From NCBI GenBank assembly GCA_023079485.1, contig CM041084.1:126911292-126975291 (forward strand): a stretch of 64,000 bases of DNA, given 5' to 3'. Every line of letters begins with the position of its first letter. The stretch's first letter is position 1. This document shows positions 1 through 14,000 of the stretch, piece after piece. Made by a program: the position numbers and the translations under genes. The notes beneath the pieces were generated by a model. The model saw only the letters and a program-made list of their open reading frames with translations. It was not told the origin of the DNA and made no database searches. This stretch comes from Archilochus colubris. Taxonomy: Eukaryota; Chordata; Aves; Apodiformes; Trochilidae.

Positions 1-3000
1 TTACCCATCCCCATCCTTTGTCTGCCCCTGTGTCCCCGCATAAGCAGAGTCTCCCTTTGTCACTTGTCTGACACCATTGGGGTTACAGCAGCTCCTCCCC
101 AGAGATAAAATACATTGCTGATGTCTGCAGTCCCTCCTTTCTCTGGAGCCCTGGATCTTCAGCTTCTCCTTCGGTCTCCTTTTAGGGATTTGACTTGTCA
201 GCTTCTTCCAACAGAATGGGAAACACCCAGAAGATCCATGCCATGGGCTCCTTTCTTATTATAGTTGAAAATTTGATCTGGGGCAAATCACTAAGCACCC
301 GAGAGCTGTCTGAATGTGATTCAGTGTTGACTTAGGCAGTAAATGGATGTGGTTAATATAAAATCAGTTGTTCACTGTAATTTTGAGACTTAGGCAATTT
401 AGGAATGAGGTGCGCAGACAATGAGTTTGAGTGAAGCTTTAAGAATGGCTGGAAATGTGAACTCTCAGGTGACTTATGCAGAGGTCCCAATGTTATAGGT
501 ACAGAATAACTTGCTTGGCTGATACATTTTTAAGTGGGTAGCATCTCTCCAGTTTTCTTATACGTATCGAAGAGGACATCTTTCTTGTGATTGTAAATAT
601 TAGGGGTTGGACCACACATGATGGGATTTTCACCTGCTGGCCAGGGTAAAGCTCGCTGTCCGGGGCACAGTTCCAGCACTGGTGTTATACTAATGCAGAA
701 TGCAACATCATGGAAACCAGTGGCTATGGGGGAGGGCGAGGCAACTTGTAAGGCAACAAAATTATACAGAGATGCAAGTACAATGCATTTTCTGCAGCGT
801 TACCGCTTGTAATGATTAAATGTTTGTAAGTCAAAGGAGAAAACATCAAATGAAAATATAGATTGATTTATTAATTATTTTTCCTTATGGACTCTTTGAA
901 CCTTTGATAACATCCAAGAGGTGAAATTTGATATTTAGATTAAATTTGTTACTTTCACAAGTCATGTTTTTTTGTTTCTCTGTTGGTTGGTTTATTTTGG
1001 AACTGAGACACTGAATTTCAAATTTTGAATGTTAAGAGCCAGAAAAAAACTTGAAATTAATTTGGGTGAAAAAAATGGTAGCTGTGGTTTATATTTTCAA
1101 CAGTTTATGTCACAGTTAGTAAAGCTCCTGAATTATAAAAAGTGGAAGCTATAGAGAAGAATAAGAATATCAAATCTATTTTTCAGAAATGTGTGTATTC
1201 CTAGAAGTATTTTCTGAGGAAGAAACAATGAAAATAATTTCCTGATACATAATGTAATGAATTAAAATATATTACACTGTCAACATCTCTTCTCCAGCTC
1301 AAGAGAATGAACTCAATTTTATATGTAGAATCTTTCTGGAATAAGTGTAAAAAGGCACATTTATTTGCCCATTCAACTGCAACACTTTAGCTTCTTCATA
1401 TTCATGATGATAGAAAATTCCAAGTCACGTAGCTTAATGACAAGTTCTTTAGTGCCACTCGTACCAGGTAACGCTCCATTAGAAATCAAACAGCCCTGGG
1501 CCCTGAGTTAAGAGCTTAACAGTATAAAGACCAGTCCATACACTGACCCAGCTGCATTCAGCTCTCCCTCTAGACCATCTTATTTGCCTACAACAAACCC
1601 CATTGATAATAATGCACCTTGTCTTGGAAGCACAATGCCAAGGACAAAACTTGGTTGTATCAGTTTATTGGGATGTTAAGAGGTAGCTGCAGTAGGAAGG
1701 CAATAAATAGAGACATAATGCCTGTTGGTGCATGTTGTCTGCTGCATGATAGTAACACACAAGAGATGTTACTTCTGTCTGTTTTCCTTATTTTAACACA
1801 TAGACTTCTTTTAATATTAACAACAAAACACAGCCTGAAATATACTCCAAAGCTGCACATCTGTTGCAATCTGCTGTGCATACAGAATGCAGCCTCCACA
1901 ATAAGTCTTTCAAAAACAGAACATGTTGGTCCAAATAAGTAATCAAGGTCCCATCTCCTTACATGGAAAAGGGCAATCTTTTTCTGTTAAGTCTGTGTAT
2001 TAAAGATATTGCATTTCCTATGTCAGTCAAGAGGAAGTCACAAGGCATTTAGATCCCGTCTTATAACAACCGAAGAAGGAATAAAAGTCTTTCAGAACCT
2101 CCCAAACAATTTGTTTTCGTAGACAAGGTACTGCAGAGCACTCTCCTCACAAAGCCTAGCAAGTAAATAAGGATTTGTGGCAGCAATAAGAGACTTGTTC
2201 TGTACCTGTCACCAATAGGAGAGGTACAAAAAAGGGGAGGTATGGAATAAGAAAAAGAGTATCCACAAAGAAAAACAAGGTAAATGCATAAAAATATTCT
2301 TAAAAGAAGATAACAAAATAATCTGGCTAGGGATACGGCAGTAATTAAAGCATTGGAAAATTATTCATCTCTGAAGAAGCTGGTCTTTCAAAGCAACTAC
2401 TTTACCCACATCAACAACTTGAATATATAACCCAACAACAGCATAAGACAACAGTCACCAGACCTACTTATGCCAAGAGGGGTGGGAATGTTGTTCATAT
2501 AGAGGCTGGTCTAGAATCCCCTCAAATAACTCAGCATTTTTTTGTGTGAAACCCATGTGTTCCTAGGTATTAAAAGGTGGGTAGCTTTATTTTAAATTTT
2601 TTAAAAAATATTATCCTTTTAAAACTTTCCCAGCCATTTTAATTAATATAGCCATGTGAGAATGGTTGGAGACTGAGAGAAGATTTCCTCTTTGCCAGAA
2701 GGGGAAAGAAGAAAAACAAAAACCCAAGTATCACCCTCCTTACTAAGAGAGCTGTCCTTCTGCCAGAGTCCAGCAGCAAGCCCACCTGCAGCTGATGCCT
2801 GAGCACAAAAGCAGAGTGATGCCTTCATGTTTTGTGCCTTCATCCCTAGAAATAACAGTTCCTACTCATCAAACAACACAGCCCAAGATACACAATGCTT
2901 TTTTTTTTTTTTTTTTTCTTGGCCAAAGCTTGCCTGGGACCCAGCTGTGTAAGGAAGGAGGCTATGCCAAGCTGCTGCAGCTCAGCTGATGGCAGAAGCC

Positions 3001-4878
3001 CAGCACAGATTCATGCCAAAGGGTTTTTCTGGTTTTCAAGCCATATTGACAATGAAGCGATGTGGGATCTCTAAGAAAAGTAGCCCAAGGGAGTAGAGAG
3101 GCAGCTTTTACAGAAGGGTTGTGTAGGGAAACTGGGGTTTGGAAAAAGCTGGGGCCAGACTGGAAGGGATAAGATAAATCAAGAAAACAACAGGTTACCA
3201 GCACTATGTGGTTTAATACTAGGCAGCTATAAATGAGCAAAATTGTTAAATTAACTCATATTCTCTTGTCCCTCTTTCTGCACATATGGGTCAAGCCAGT
3301 TTGATCCATGGAGCTATCTATTACCCTGGGAACAATACTGTAAGAAGCTATGGGGAAACGTGGGTTCAGATCCATAACCCTCTACAGCTTGGTTAACATT
3401 AAATTATCAGCTTCTTATTGTGTCTATTTGCAAAATTCGTGCTTAGAATTTAGTCTGTTCTGTAGAGAAAGTGTTTCTCCCTTACAGGAATCCAATGCAA
3501 CCAGAAGATCTCATTAAAATCACCTGGCATGATAGACTGGAGCTCATCTCCAAATGCTCTGCAGTCCAAAATAAGCCTAACCTTAATCTTTGGACACTGG
3601 AAAAGTGCTTTCTACAAAAAATCATTTTGGTTGGAAAAGAACTCTAAAATCATCATGTCCAACTATTAAACATTATGCTTTATGTTACTATCATCTTCCA
3701 AGGAGGCAGAGAATGATGGTCACAGCCATAGGATTTGCCTATCAGGGCAGATGAGGGCTCAGGCTGCAGCAGATGTGCATTTTCTGAACTGGATCCTACT
3801 ACTCAACCAGAGTGCACTATTGTGTGAGCCTGACTTTGTTTTAACAAAGGATGAATACCTTTCAGTCTCTGTGTTTGAAAATCAAAGGTGAATTCCTTCA
3901 TACATGTTTTTTTAAAGAGAATGGTATGAAAAATATGTTTATGGGGCTAGAAATACCAAGAACATGAGATTTTTTTTATATTGAAGGATTACTGCAACAA
4001 GTTGTTTACCGAGTTATTTTACCTGTTAGTGTGGTCATGTTTTGTCTAATGACTAATACTAAATAGAGAAATTACACTTTCTTTTTTTTCTGGATGTCTC
4101 ATTAAAATGCTTACTAGCTAAAGTGTGCAATTATAGAAGTTTTAACCAAAAATAATTTTTAATAAATGTATATATCCTGTATGTTAGCCATCCAGCTATT
4201 AAAAAAGTTAAAAAAGTTGCCTACTGTCACCTGAACAAATAGCAGTGGGAAAAGCTGAAATGTTGAGTTCTCAGAGATTTGATCCTCCCCTTGAAAATGG
4301 ATTCCCACATCAGATATGGGAAGAAGTCTCTGATATTTTGGTCACGTCTTCCTCAATCTTCACTACTGAAACACTGGCGAAGGCAAGCCTGGCCCTAAAT
4401 CCTGAAGTTCTGGATGAGCCTTGGATTTTTCTGCCATTACTTTCTTCTCCAAGATTCCAGTGGTCTCTTCCCTGCCTACAGGCAGCTTATCCCCTCCAAA
4501 AGTGTGTGCATGAGCCTCCCAGCAGTCAAACAAAAGTCTTAGCAGGACACTTAACATTTCAAAGCAGACACAGATGCACATCTATATTTTTTGTCACTGC
4601 TTTTAACAGACAATTGAAATATGGGCAATTCAAACTACATGCCCAGCAGTACCATCTTGAAATAGATTCAGACTCTTAAAAACTTGCCTCTAACCCTCCA
4701 GTATAACAAAATCTCTTAACACACATTTGCCTCCAACAGGTAAGAGGATATCTTTTTCTATAGGTTTAGTCTTATTTGAGTACTTTTTCATCTGGGGCCT
4801 CAGATCCTTGTCTTGTGAAAGGTATCATGTGTAACACCCAGAGAATTAGATATTGAGACAGCAGCTGACAAGTTAAGC
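1..4878. other. Unique AT-rich non-coding stretch, no gene seen
   Basis: No reading frame longer than about 144 codons occurs here, and none resembles a known protein. I see no recognisable transposon and no exon with convincing splice sites. The 144-codon plus-strand frame at 4245-4679 is compositionally unremarkable and has no recognisable domain. A T tract at 2899-2917 is listed separately. The sequence is consistent with an intron or intergenic DNA in a vertebrate. Confidence 0.6.
2899..2917. repeat. T19 homopolymer
   Basis: Nineteen consecutive T occur with no recognisable retroposon body beside them. On the minus strand this would be a poly-A tract. No source transcript could be identified on either side, so I treat it as a simple repeat rather than a retrogene tail. 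Confidence 0.85.
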
Positions 4879-5320
4879 TCACAGAGTCAAGGTAAACTGT
4901 GGCTGGAAAAGACCTTAGAGCTTGCCAGGTGCTCATGCAGTCCCAAAGCAGGAGCAGTTCTACCTAGAGCATCCCTAGCAGATGTTTATGTAACCTGCAC
5001 CAAAAACCTTGTGCTTACAGAGCACCACAGTCTCTTCCTCTAGTTTTAGCACTGGAAAATTCATCCTAATGCATAATCTGAAACTTTCATATTATTATTT
5101 TCTCCTTCTAGCTGTCTCTGTCCCATGACTGAGTACCAGAATTCACCCCAGATCCCCCCAGCAAAACTAATCCAAATATTTCCAGTCTTTCCTCACAAGT
5201 CATATTTTTCAAAGGTTTTATAATTTTCATCAGTCTCTCTTGTATGGTCTCAAACTGGACTAAACTCCTACACCTAGATGCCCCAAAGCAGACGCTGATC
5301 CTCCAGAAGGGAATTTTCCA
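4879..5320 (-). mobile_element. Old, diverged CR1-type LINE 3' fragment
   Basis: Read on the minus strand, the segment follows the order of the last few hundred bases of CR1 ORF2 plus its 3' end. The plus strand opens with CACAGAGTCAAGG and TGGCTGGAAAAGACCTT, the eroded form of the bird CR1 end. It continues through a CATCCTAATGCATAATCTG block (normally TTCCTAATATCTAATCT) and a CTTTCCTCACAAGTCATATTTT block, ending near the lysine-rich RT C-terminal coding part. Divergence is much higher than in the copies at 45.7 and 55.6 kb, so this is an older insertion, probably of a basal CR1 subfamily. It is 5'-truncated and carries no intact reading frame. The family assignment is by eye and the boundaries are uncertain by tens of bases. 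Confidence 0.65.
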
Positions 5321-7559
5321 GTGGTAGGGGGGGATGGAAAGATCATTTTGGCTTTTTCCCCATATATATATGTATATAAATACTCTTATTTCTGAAACTT
5401 AGTGAGACATGATAACTTTTTCTGCAGTAGCTAAAGACTGTTGACTCACATTCTGTTTATAAGCCACTGCCATCCCCCGAGTATTTCCTGTAGTTACTGT
5501 GAATCAGCTGTTCAGCTACTTCGAATCAGCTGTTTTGACAAATCCACACCGACTCTCTCTTGAACTTGTTTTCCCCCCAGTCTATAGAAACTGTTAATTT
5601 GATTATTTTTTTCCACTGTTTTGTGAGAACTGATGGTCTATGATCAACAGCAGGCACCAGCTACATCCATTTGCTGCTATTTTGACAATACACCCATTTC
5701 TAAAATGCAAGCAGAGCTCTTGTTCTTTTTCTTCCAGATTTTTAAGTATCCCAGGGTGAAGCCCATCAGACTCAGCTGATCTGAAAGCATATAATGAGTA
5801 GCTCATCAACTCCAATGAGATGCATGTGCTCAAAGTTAAGCCTGTACTCAAGTGCTTTGTTGGACCAGGGCCAGAAAGCTCAGCACTTTACAGAACGAAG
5901 GTGCTCTAAGTTTTCATGATTGGTGATGATAATAACACAGAAAACATAGGACTACCCAGCTAGGATGTGTTTACAGTGTATGTGGCTCAGGCATGGCGTA
6001 AGAACACAGAAGATATACACCAGTGCATTGCACTTTCCCTAAGGAAAATGGAAAGCTGTTTTCAGGTCAGGAGGAATGATCAGACCCACTATTTTTAGGA
6101 AAAAAAGAAAAGTCTCTGCATAATCTGTCACGCCAGAATTACTGCTATATATAATAGCCCTTTCTTGCGTCTCCATGATGCAAATGCCCTGTTAAAAACG
6201 CAAGAAAACAAACTAGTATAACATCATTTTTGTGCAGGAGCAACCCTGGTAGTAAGTAAAAGGATTGTGGTTTTGAAAGGGCGGCTGAACTGTTTGTGGG
6301 AAGTCCTTGGATTTCTGGGCCACTTAATTCAAGACCCATATATGCCACAAAGGTAACAGAATCCAAGTGTAAATTTTAATAATTGCAGCAGTGATTACTT
6401 TTAGTTCTTGGCAGTTCATTACTGACTGCACAATTCCAGAGGCTCTCGTTAAATGGTCCATGGAATGAATCAGGCATGGAATTAACCTATTTTGCATTCC
6501 CTGAAGCTTATGTCCCATGAAGGAGTATTCACATACCTCTCTTGGGGCCAATCCTGAAAGCCCTTCCTCATACGAGTAATCCTTACCCACACCAGACTGC
6601 TGTTGACTTCAGTGCCAGCACTTGTGCTAGCAAAGACTGCTCATGAGTAATCATTTGCAGGATTGGGTGCGTGGTTTTCATGTTCCATTTGACAAAAGTA
6701 AATTACTTGCAGGCACAGTCCCAAGTCTACATGAAAAATTACACTTACTTGTTTAAAAAGAAACAGCATTTCTGTTACATTCCTACTTCCTCTCTAATTG
6801 CAAGCACATTTGTGCTCTGTCCTAACAGAGGCAAGCGCCAGAGAGATTGGGTGCAGTGGTTGTGAATCATTATTAACTGCACAGTGCTGTACAGATGCCA
6901 GCTGTGATGATCCGTGGTCTGTCTGCTAGAATTCCCTAGGGAAACAACATCTGGGAAAGGGTAAAACTAAATAGAGGGCTAATAACTATCAAGAATTTCT
7001 TTCTCTTTTTTAAAACTTCCCTTTTCAAATGTTTTGCTTAAAGAAAATCCAAGAAAAAATCTGTTCCCCTCCCCCCCAACCCATGTTGTTTCTTTTAGTC
7101 TAAAGCCTGCAAGGATAAAGAGAGAATCCTACTGGGCCCCAGCTCCCTTCCTTTCTGGCTGCAGTCAGCGACAGACTCAGAAGATATCAGTGCACTGTCT
7201 CAGGTTCTTGGCGTAGTGCTGTCCATGCTATTGCATGGAATGTTGTTCATGTGTTTATAGGCTGTTCATGGCATTGCTCACAGATAGCAGGTAGGTGCTG
7301 GAAAATGCATGATGGGCAGATACCCATTCTCTTCAGCATAGAGAGCTTTAAGGATGAGCTGGAGTAATGGAAAGTGAAACAAAACCTAAAATTCACTGTG
7401 GGAATAGGCTCCTGTGTATTGCTCTGAATAATCTGTGTGCGTCTTTTCAGCACCTTTAATGCACAGCCATTGAAACCAATCTTAAAACTGTGACTGGAAG
7501 ATGTTACAGTAGCATTATCTCTATGGAGAACAAAGACATTGCTTTAAAGATAAGCTGCT
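5321..7559. other. Unique non-coding stretch, no gene seen
   Basis: Nothing recognisable as coding or as a transposon is present. A short TA-rich run lies at about 5362-5380, and a G-rich run of about seven bases at about 5327. Overlapping short frames on the minus strand between 6145 and 6590 have no recognisable protein character. Confidence 0.55.
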
Positions 7560-8053
7560 TCATTTTTCTTCTATGTCTGTTTTGGTCAGCATCATATTTG
7601 AACCTGCCAAAATTATCTGATTTTTCTTACATGAATAATATAACTAAACCCTCCTCTATTTCTGTATTTCTGTCAAAGGACTAGGTTAGCCAGAGTCAAA
7701 TACAGTTTATGCAGATGTACTCAGACAGAGGATTCTATTTCCTTTTTTTTTGTTTGTTTTGTTTTTTTCCTTTTCTTTTTCTTTGTATAGTGTATGGACA
7801 GGTGTGGAGTTCATTTTTCTTCTATGTCTGTTTTGGTCAGCATCATATTTGAACCTGACAAAATTATCTGACTTCTCTTACATTAATTATATAAGTAAAC
7901 CCTTCTCTATTTCTGTATTTTTGTCAAAGGACTAGGTTAGCCAGAGTCAAACAGTTTACGCAGATGTACTCAGATGGAGGACTCTATTTCCTTTTTTCTG
8001 TTTGTTTTTGACTTTTCTTTTTCTTCATATAGTGTATGGACAGGTGTGAAGTT
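7560..8053 (+). repeat. Two-copy tandem duplication, 251-bp period
   Basis: Two head-to-tail copies are visible: 7560-7810 and 7811-8053. Both begin TCATTTTTCTTCTATGTCTG, share the block GGACTAGGTTAGCCAGAGTC, pass through a T/G-rich tract, and end GTGTATGGACAGGTGTG. About the first 47 bases are identical. By eye there are roughly a dozen substitutions over the first 185 or so aligned bases, plus a 2-base deletion and length change in the T-rich tract. Each copy has an open frame ending in the same residues (FLSKD then stop), which simply reflects the duplication and is not evidence of a gene. The duplicated unit matches no transposon I know, so this looks like a local segmental duplication. 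Confidence 0.95.
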
Positions 8054-11000
8054 GAAATAGAAACCAGTGGGGTCTCTAGTTTATCTTAATGAGCCAGATA
8101 CTAGAATGATTTTTTTCCCTGGAAAATTATGACTTAAATGAGACTGGAAAATTAATTTTCATAATTTAAATATAAATGTCCAAAAGTAAAAGATCAGGAG
8201 CTAATCTTTGAAAGCCTCTCTTCCATACTGAGTCCTTAGCTCTGAGTGTTGAAAACCTGTACTCCAAACCTGCAGACCCAATTATTGCTCTGGCATGTCT
8301 GAGGTGACCTGAGGATTTTAAAGTACATGACAACAAAAATGCAAAGTTGGTGGCTTAAGCAATATCAAGGAGAAGTCTTTGTCTCACTTTTGGGACATAA
8401 AATTCAATTACCTGTCAACAGTGAAGATGTAACATTGGCTAACTAATGGTAAACCCAACAGAGAAGCTGCCTCTTACCTTTCTCTATTAAACCTTATCAA
8501 AGAAATTTTTGGAGCACTTAATTTTGTAGAGCTTTTAAAACACTTCACAGACTTGAGGACTTTCACAGCATGACAAATGTGAAAAAAGCAGTGTCATGAA
8601 AGGAGAATAACAGGGATAATGCAAGAATCTCACTGTGTAGTTTGGCATATGTCACTCCAAACACATGAAAACAGATCATAGGTCCAGCCTACTGCTGTTC
8701 AGCAAAGGTGTTTTTTAACCTCTTCATGAACTTGCAAGGTTCATCCTGGCAATGACTAGTTTTTTCTTCCCCAACCTCCAGACAGAAAGGCTGTCCCAGA
8801 CTCCACTCTTTTTACTAGCTGGAATTCATGCATACACTCCTTCCGTGGCTCTGTATATAGTGTTTGTGTCATAAATAACCAGAAAGCACATGCAAAATCA
8901 ATATGTGGAAAACTAAAGCTCAAAACGCAGCATAATGTTTTAATGATTCCTCGTAGGGTAATAAAGAGCTCTGGCACTGAACAGGGGACAAGGTAACCAG
9001 AAACTTAGCTCTTCCAAAAAGGCAAGGCACTCAAAACAACTGATGCTGAAGTGTAAGACAATCAAAACCAGATTGGGATTCACAGAGACACAGTGACAGA
9101 TCCAGCAAGCCCAGTTTGCACACAGCCAGCCCTGGAAAAAACCTCCAGGTATCATTTTTGTTGGAGTGCAGCCGCCAGCTGCTCTGAGCCGACAGCGACC
9201 TCACTGCGAGGCTCTGCCCCTGACCTCCAGTGCTTTAATTCCTCTGCATGCATATTTTAACATTATTACAAAAGGTTTCATTTACAATTCACAGGCTGAG
9301 CAACAATGAGTACATTTCGTGGAGGTCAGCCTCAACCATTCCTCCTAGTGATGGAATTATAGTTTAAACAGCTGGAGCACGGTCCCAGGAGGGACACTGG
9401 GATATGGTTCCTTTACAGCAGAATAAATCCATCAGGCATATTTCATGTGTCCAATAACATTAATAGATATCAGGGCTTTTTAATATTTAATGAACTCACT
9501 TCGAGGTTGTTTACTAGGGAAGACACAATCCAAATGGTGATCACAGCCTTTTGATCTGTAATGACAACAACAAAACCCAAATCTCAGCCAATGGGGCCAG
9601 CCTCCCCTCTCTCCCTGCACCCTCCTGCCACCTCTCTGAGCCCTATCAAAAGAAGCTCCCTTTTGCACGACCAGTTTGGCTTTACAAAATGCAAGAGTGT
9701 TTTTAGTTTTGTGGTTCAAAAGTTAATAATTTCCATGTTTCCCACAATTTAATAGAGATGCCAGAAACTGTCAAATAGCTTTCAGTCTGGTGATGGAGAA
9801 AACAGGAAAGAAAAGACAACTTGCAGAGGCATAAAGCAGTGTACCTCTAACAGGAGCCAGAATGAGCCTGGGTGTGCTAATGAATGTTATGTCCATTAGC
9901 ACAGAGATATCACTGAATGTGAGCTTTGGCAGTGACTCTCTTTACTAATGGCCTTTGGTCTTAGTATTGCCATCATATGTTTCCTTTTTAATTTTGCTAT
10001 AATACCCAGTTTATAAGAGATTAGAGGATTTCAGTTGAACAGCAGCTTGATTTTCTTTCTTTCCTCTGTTTCATGCCCTTATTTTTAGTGGACTTCATTC
10101 ATTGTTGTTTGACTGGGGAACTAGGAGATATTGTTTATAAAGGAGATGAGATGTTTGTTGACATGTACCTCTTATTCAGAGGTTTCAAATGATTTTTGCA
10201 AGCATTTAGGATTAATTAGCTATGTATCTGAGCAAGTGTGGAGCAGCAGACTTTTGCTTCTCAGTGGGATAGCCCCAACCAATGTGAAGAGGACAAGACA
10301 GACATGTTATATTCCTGCAGAGTATGAAGCAGAGACTGCAGCTCACGGTTCTGGGATCACTGAGGCTTGCAGTGAACACCCAAGTTTACAGACAGATTCA
10401 TTGGGATTGTTAAAAGGTCTACACCAGCCCTCAGGAATAGCCTATGCTTATTTATATGTACAAACCTATGATGTGAGTCATTCTAATAACATCATTAGCC
10501 TTGCCCAAGGCAGATGTGAAGAACTTCTCAGACCTGGTATGTTCAGGAGAGGTGTGCATACAACAACTATTTCTGTATGAGGCACCACCAAGACCCATGT
10601 CCATATGATCACATACAGGGGACCTGAATTCAAACTGGAAAAGTGCAAAGGGCAGTAACAGGATGAAAGAAAATGAAGTCCTTTGTGTAAGTGGAAAATG
10701 AAGCCCTTCCACTTTCTTACAGTCTAGCAAACAAAAAGCTCAGAGCAACAGGACTGATTTCTGATCTCTTAACAGTGGGAGAAGGACAGAACATAGAAAA
10801 AATGGCTTCAGTTGTAGGATGTTGTTGAGAACTGAATAAGGTGCCCGTGAACAAATATATTTAGAAATTAGAAGTAGATTACATATTAGAAGTAGGTAAA
10901 GTAGTGATGAGTTGGCATAAGGAAGAGTAAAATGAAATTTTATCTTTCTTTCAGATGGACATTGATACATTTACACCTCTTATACAAGTGATTGTATCAC

Positions 11001-14000
11001 TGCCTCTAGTAAAAAGGACTTGATTTCATAGTTTTAGAGATGCTTTTCAATCTTATGTTTGTGAATAAATGTGGATTGGAGGCTGTGTCCATTTTTCCTT
11101 CATCTTGCACTAAAAATCTTTATTAATTACTAATTCTGAGTAAGGATCAAGTTAACCCAGGATGGCAGGCTTCATCCATAGTTTTTTTACTTAATTTGTC
11201 AACATTCATCAGAAACAGGCTGCATCTTTAGGTGGAAAACTTTTAGCAGATTACCCAGGGTTACCAATCTAGAAGAGTGAGTTACTGTGAAAACTGGTGA
11301 ACTGTGTAGAGAAACACATTGCATGTGAAAGCCATTAGGATTGTTCACTTGAATTTTTTTTCCTTGTTACTGTTTGGTTTTCAGATTTTCTGTTCCTTAA
11401 AAATTGGAGAAGTAAGCAGATGGTGGATTTCCTGACAGCCAGGGCTGCTCCACTGATGAAGTGCTGTCATTCTTAGTGAGAAAATCACCACCAGGCTTCA
11501 CCTTTTAAAAGAAATAATTTTCAGGTAGAAGCACATATAAAATAATTTCAATCAAAGCACTAAACCAGAAGCAGATGTTCAGATATGATTTAATAATATT
11601 TAACTGCTTTGGCATGAAGACACACAGATTGTTTTCAGCAGACCCCTCTCCTGTCCCCTTTTCCTTTTGCCTAGTAATGACAAGTGGTTGAATAAAGGGC
11701 TTAGCTGCTGCCATGATAAATGATTGATACAAAAACAGGTAAAAATACCTGCTTAGTAGAAGAAATTATTTAGCTTTGCATCAGGATCTGATGTCAAATG
11801 TCCATATTTGAGATGTACCTTCCCTGAAAGCATTCTACAATATGGAATATTAACGTCGACAAGAAAAGCAAGCTTTTCTTTTTTCTTCTTTGTCCTTTAT
11901 CCTCTTCTTTTCATTTGTCAAAACTTTTTAATTAATACATTTTGGAAATAATAAAAAAAAAAATCCTGGAGGACAAAGGACCTGAGACCTCCCTTTGGAA
12001 ACTGAATCTGTTCTGGAACAAAAATTGAAAGCAATAAAAGCTGAAACTAATTTCCAGATGGAATAAATTGGTTCCAGGGTTTCTTAAGCTTTTGGCCAAC
12101 ACATTGCACAGCTGAACCTGAACTTACTAATTTTACCAAGGGAAAATGCCTCAACAGGGACACATTCCTCTTGAGATTCTGTGTGCTGCTTGTGTGGTTC
12201 TGTTTAGCCTCAGCTATACATTTCCCCTATCCCTGAAGGCAGAGCACACAAGATCATCCCCAGCACCCTCTCAAGGCTACAGCCCACTAAGCCTTGACTC
12301 CCTGCATAACTTCAGCCACCTAAACAGTCCCTGTCAGCCTCCAAACCTGGGTGGCTGGGCAATTTTTTTCTGATCGGAGCAGGGTGGGTGTGGTTTATTT
12401 ATTGTTTAATTAAGTGTAATATCCTTGACAAGGTGCCTTATTGACACTGTAACAAATTAAAGACCTTATTATGTGACAAACACTGTCATCACTCAAGCAA
12501 AACTTAGTTCAGGATGGAGTTTTGCTGGAGAAAGGACTGCAGTGTTTGAATGACCCATTTATCTGAATAACCTCCATTGCAGCATATGGAAAAGTATTCT
12601 AGGATGGAAAGATGAGATTTCTCTCCACATTTTGCCTGTTGCCCCACTGCCGAGATCGCCACCAGTGACTGTCCTTTTGATGCAGATGCTGTCTGGAAGA
12701 AAAATCCCTTCTTTTTCTCGAAGTCAGGTGTCCAGATGTGGTACACGGCTGCATCTGCATTTGAACCTGTGACACATAAGGCAAGGTGAAAGGTTCTGCT
12801 TATCTAGTCAGCAGAGAATACTTTTTTTTAAGAGAAAAAACCCTCATTAAATTACAGCGATATTTCCATGCCATGAAATTACAGATCTTACTCCTTTCCA
12901 AGAAAAGAAGGGAATAAGGCCTTCTAAAGCTTTTAAAAACAATAAAAACTGTTTGTTTAATAAGTGCTCTTTTGCATGCTTGCCAACAGCACAAACCATA
13001 TTATCCAGAACAGTCATCTGTTAAGGGTTTCCAGTGTTAAATAAAACTTCAACCAAGCACAAATTTGAGAACAGGCTGAGAGCACTCCACTGACTGGCAG
13101 CTTCTTCTCCAGCACTCAGGGCTGGTGCTCAGAGAAATTTTTCCATATGACCTCAGAGGTTTCTATCAACCACCCCTCAGTTCCTGACTGTATTCATGAT
13201 CCATGATCGTGATTTGTTTTACATCATATATTGGAAATCAAAGGGAAATGTATTTGTTCATCTGCCTGTGTTATTCACAGGTATCATCTTCCAGGTTCTG
13301 GACTTTTGGCTGACAAAATTGGTGGTGGTCTCTATTTCCTGTGGGCTTATGGAGTCACAAGTGTGTTTACAAAATGTTAGCCTATGCTGAATCAAGGTTA
13401 CAGAGTAGCAGGTTATATCTTGGAAACTTTGCATCTTCTATAGCTCCAGGTAATTTCTAGAGCTCTCTGTCTCTGCCAATACCTTTCTTCTTGGCTCAGA
13501 GTTGGTATTTCTCAACCCCTCACCATAATATGGCCAGCTAAAGATGACACTGACTACCTGTGAGCATCTCCTGCTTCTTAATTGAAGCCCTCACAGTGTG
13601 CATATTTTTGAAATTCAAGTAAAAAGTGCCTTTTGAATATCTGTATGATTGACCAGTGGAAATTATATTAATTAATTCCCTCACAGCTATAAAAATCAGA
13701 GATGATATTCTTCCTACGCTCATGGACCAGCCCCTCTCTCACTGTAGCTGCATTGCCATGGCAGAGCCGTGCTCCCAAACATCAGAAGGGTTCTCACTAC
13801 ACAGCACTGCTGTGCCTGCTCATGCATTATTTCTTGCTGGGGTTGAAGGAGGTTTTTTTGTCTCCTCAGACCCTCTGGCCTCTGCTAGTTCCACCTGGCA
13901 GACTCCATCACAGAGCAGTTACTGGGGAGAAACGCTGTATGCTTTCTTCCTTATTGTATGTCAAGAGAAATACTGAATAGGACGTATTCTGCCTCTAACA

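Noticed and set aside
4245..4679. 144-codon plus-strand open reading frame
   Set aside because: The predicted protein resembles nothing known and the codon use shows no coding bias by eye. It sits upstream of an old CR1 relic without a supporting gene structure.
7490..7935. Two similar plus-strand frames sharing the end FLSKD, looking like a small gene family
   Set aside because: The similarity is fully explained by the 251-bp tandem DNA duplication. Differences between the copies include non-synonymous changes and indels with no sign of coding constraint.
10131..10580. 149-codon plus-strand open reading frame
   Set aside because: No recognisable domain, no promoter or splice context, and the length is within chance for AT-rich DNA over 64 kb. 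Not called as a gene.
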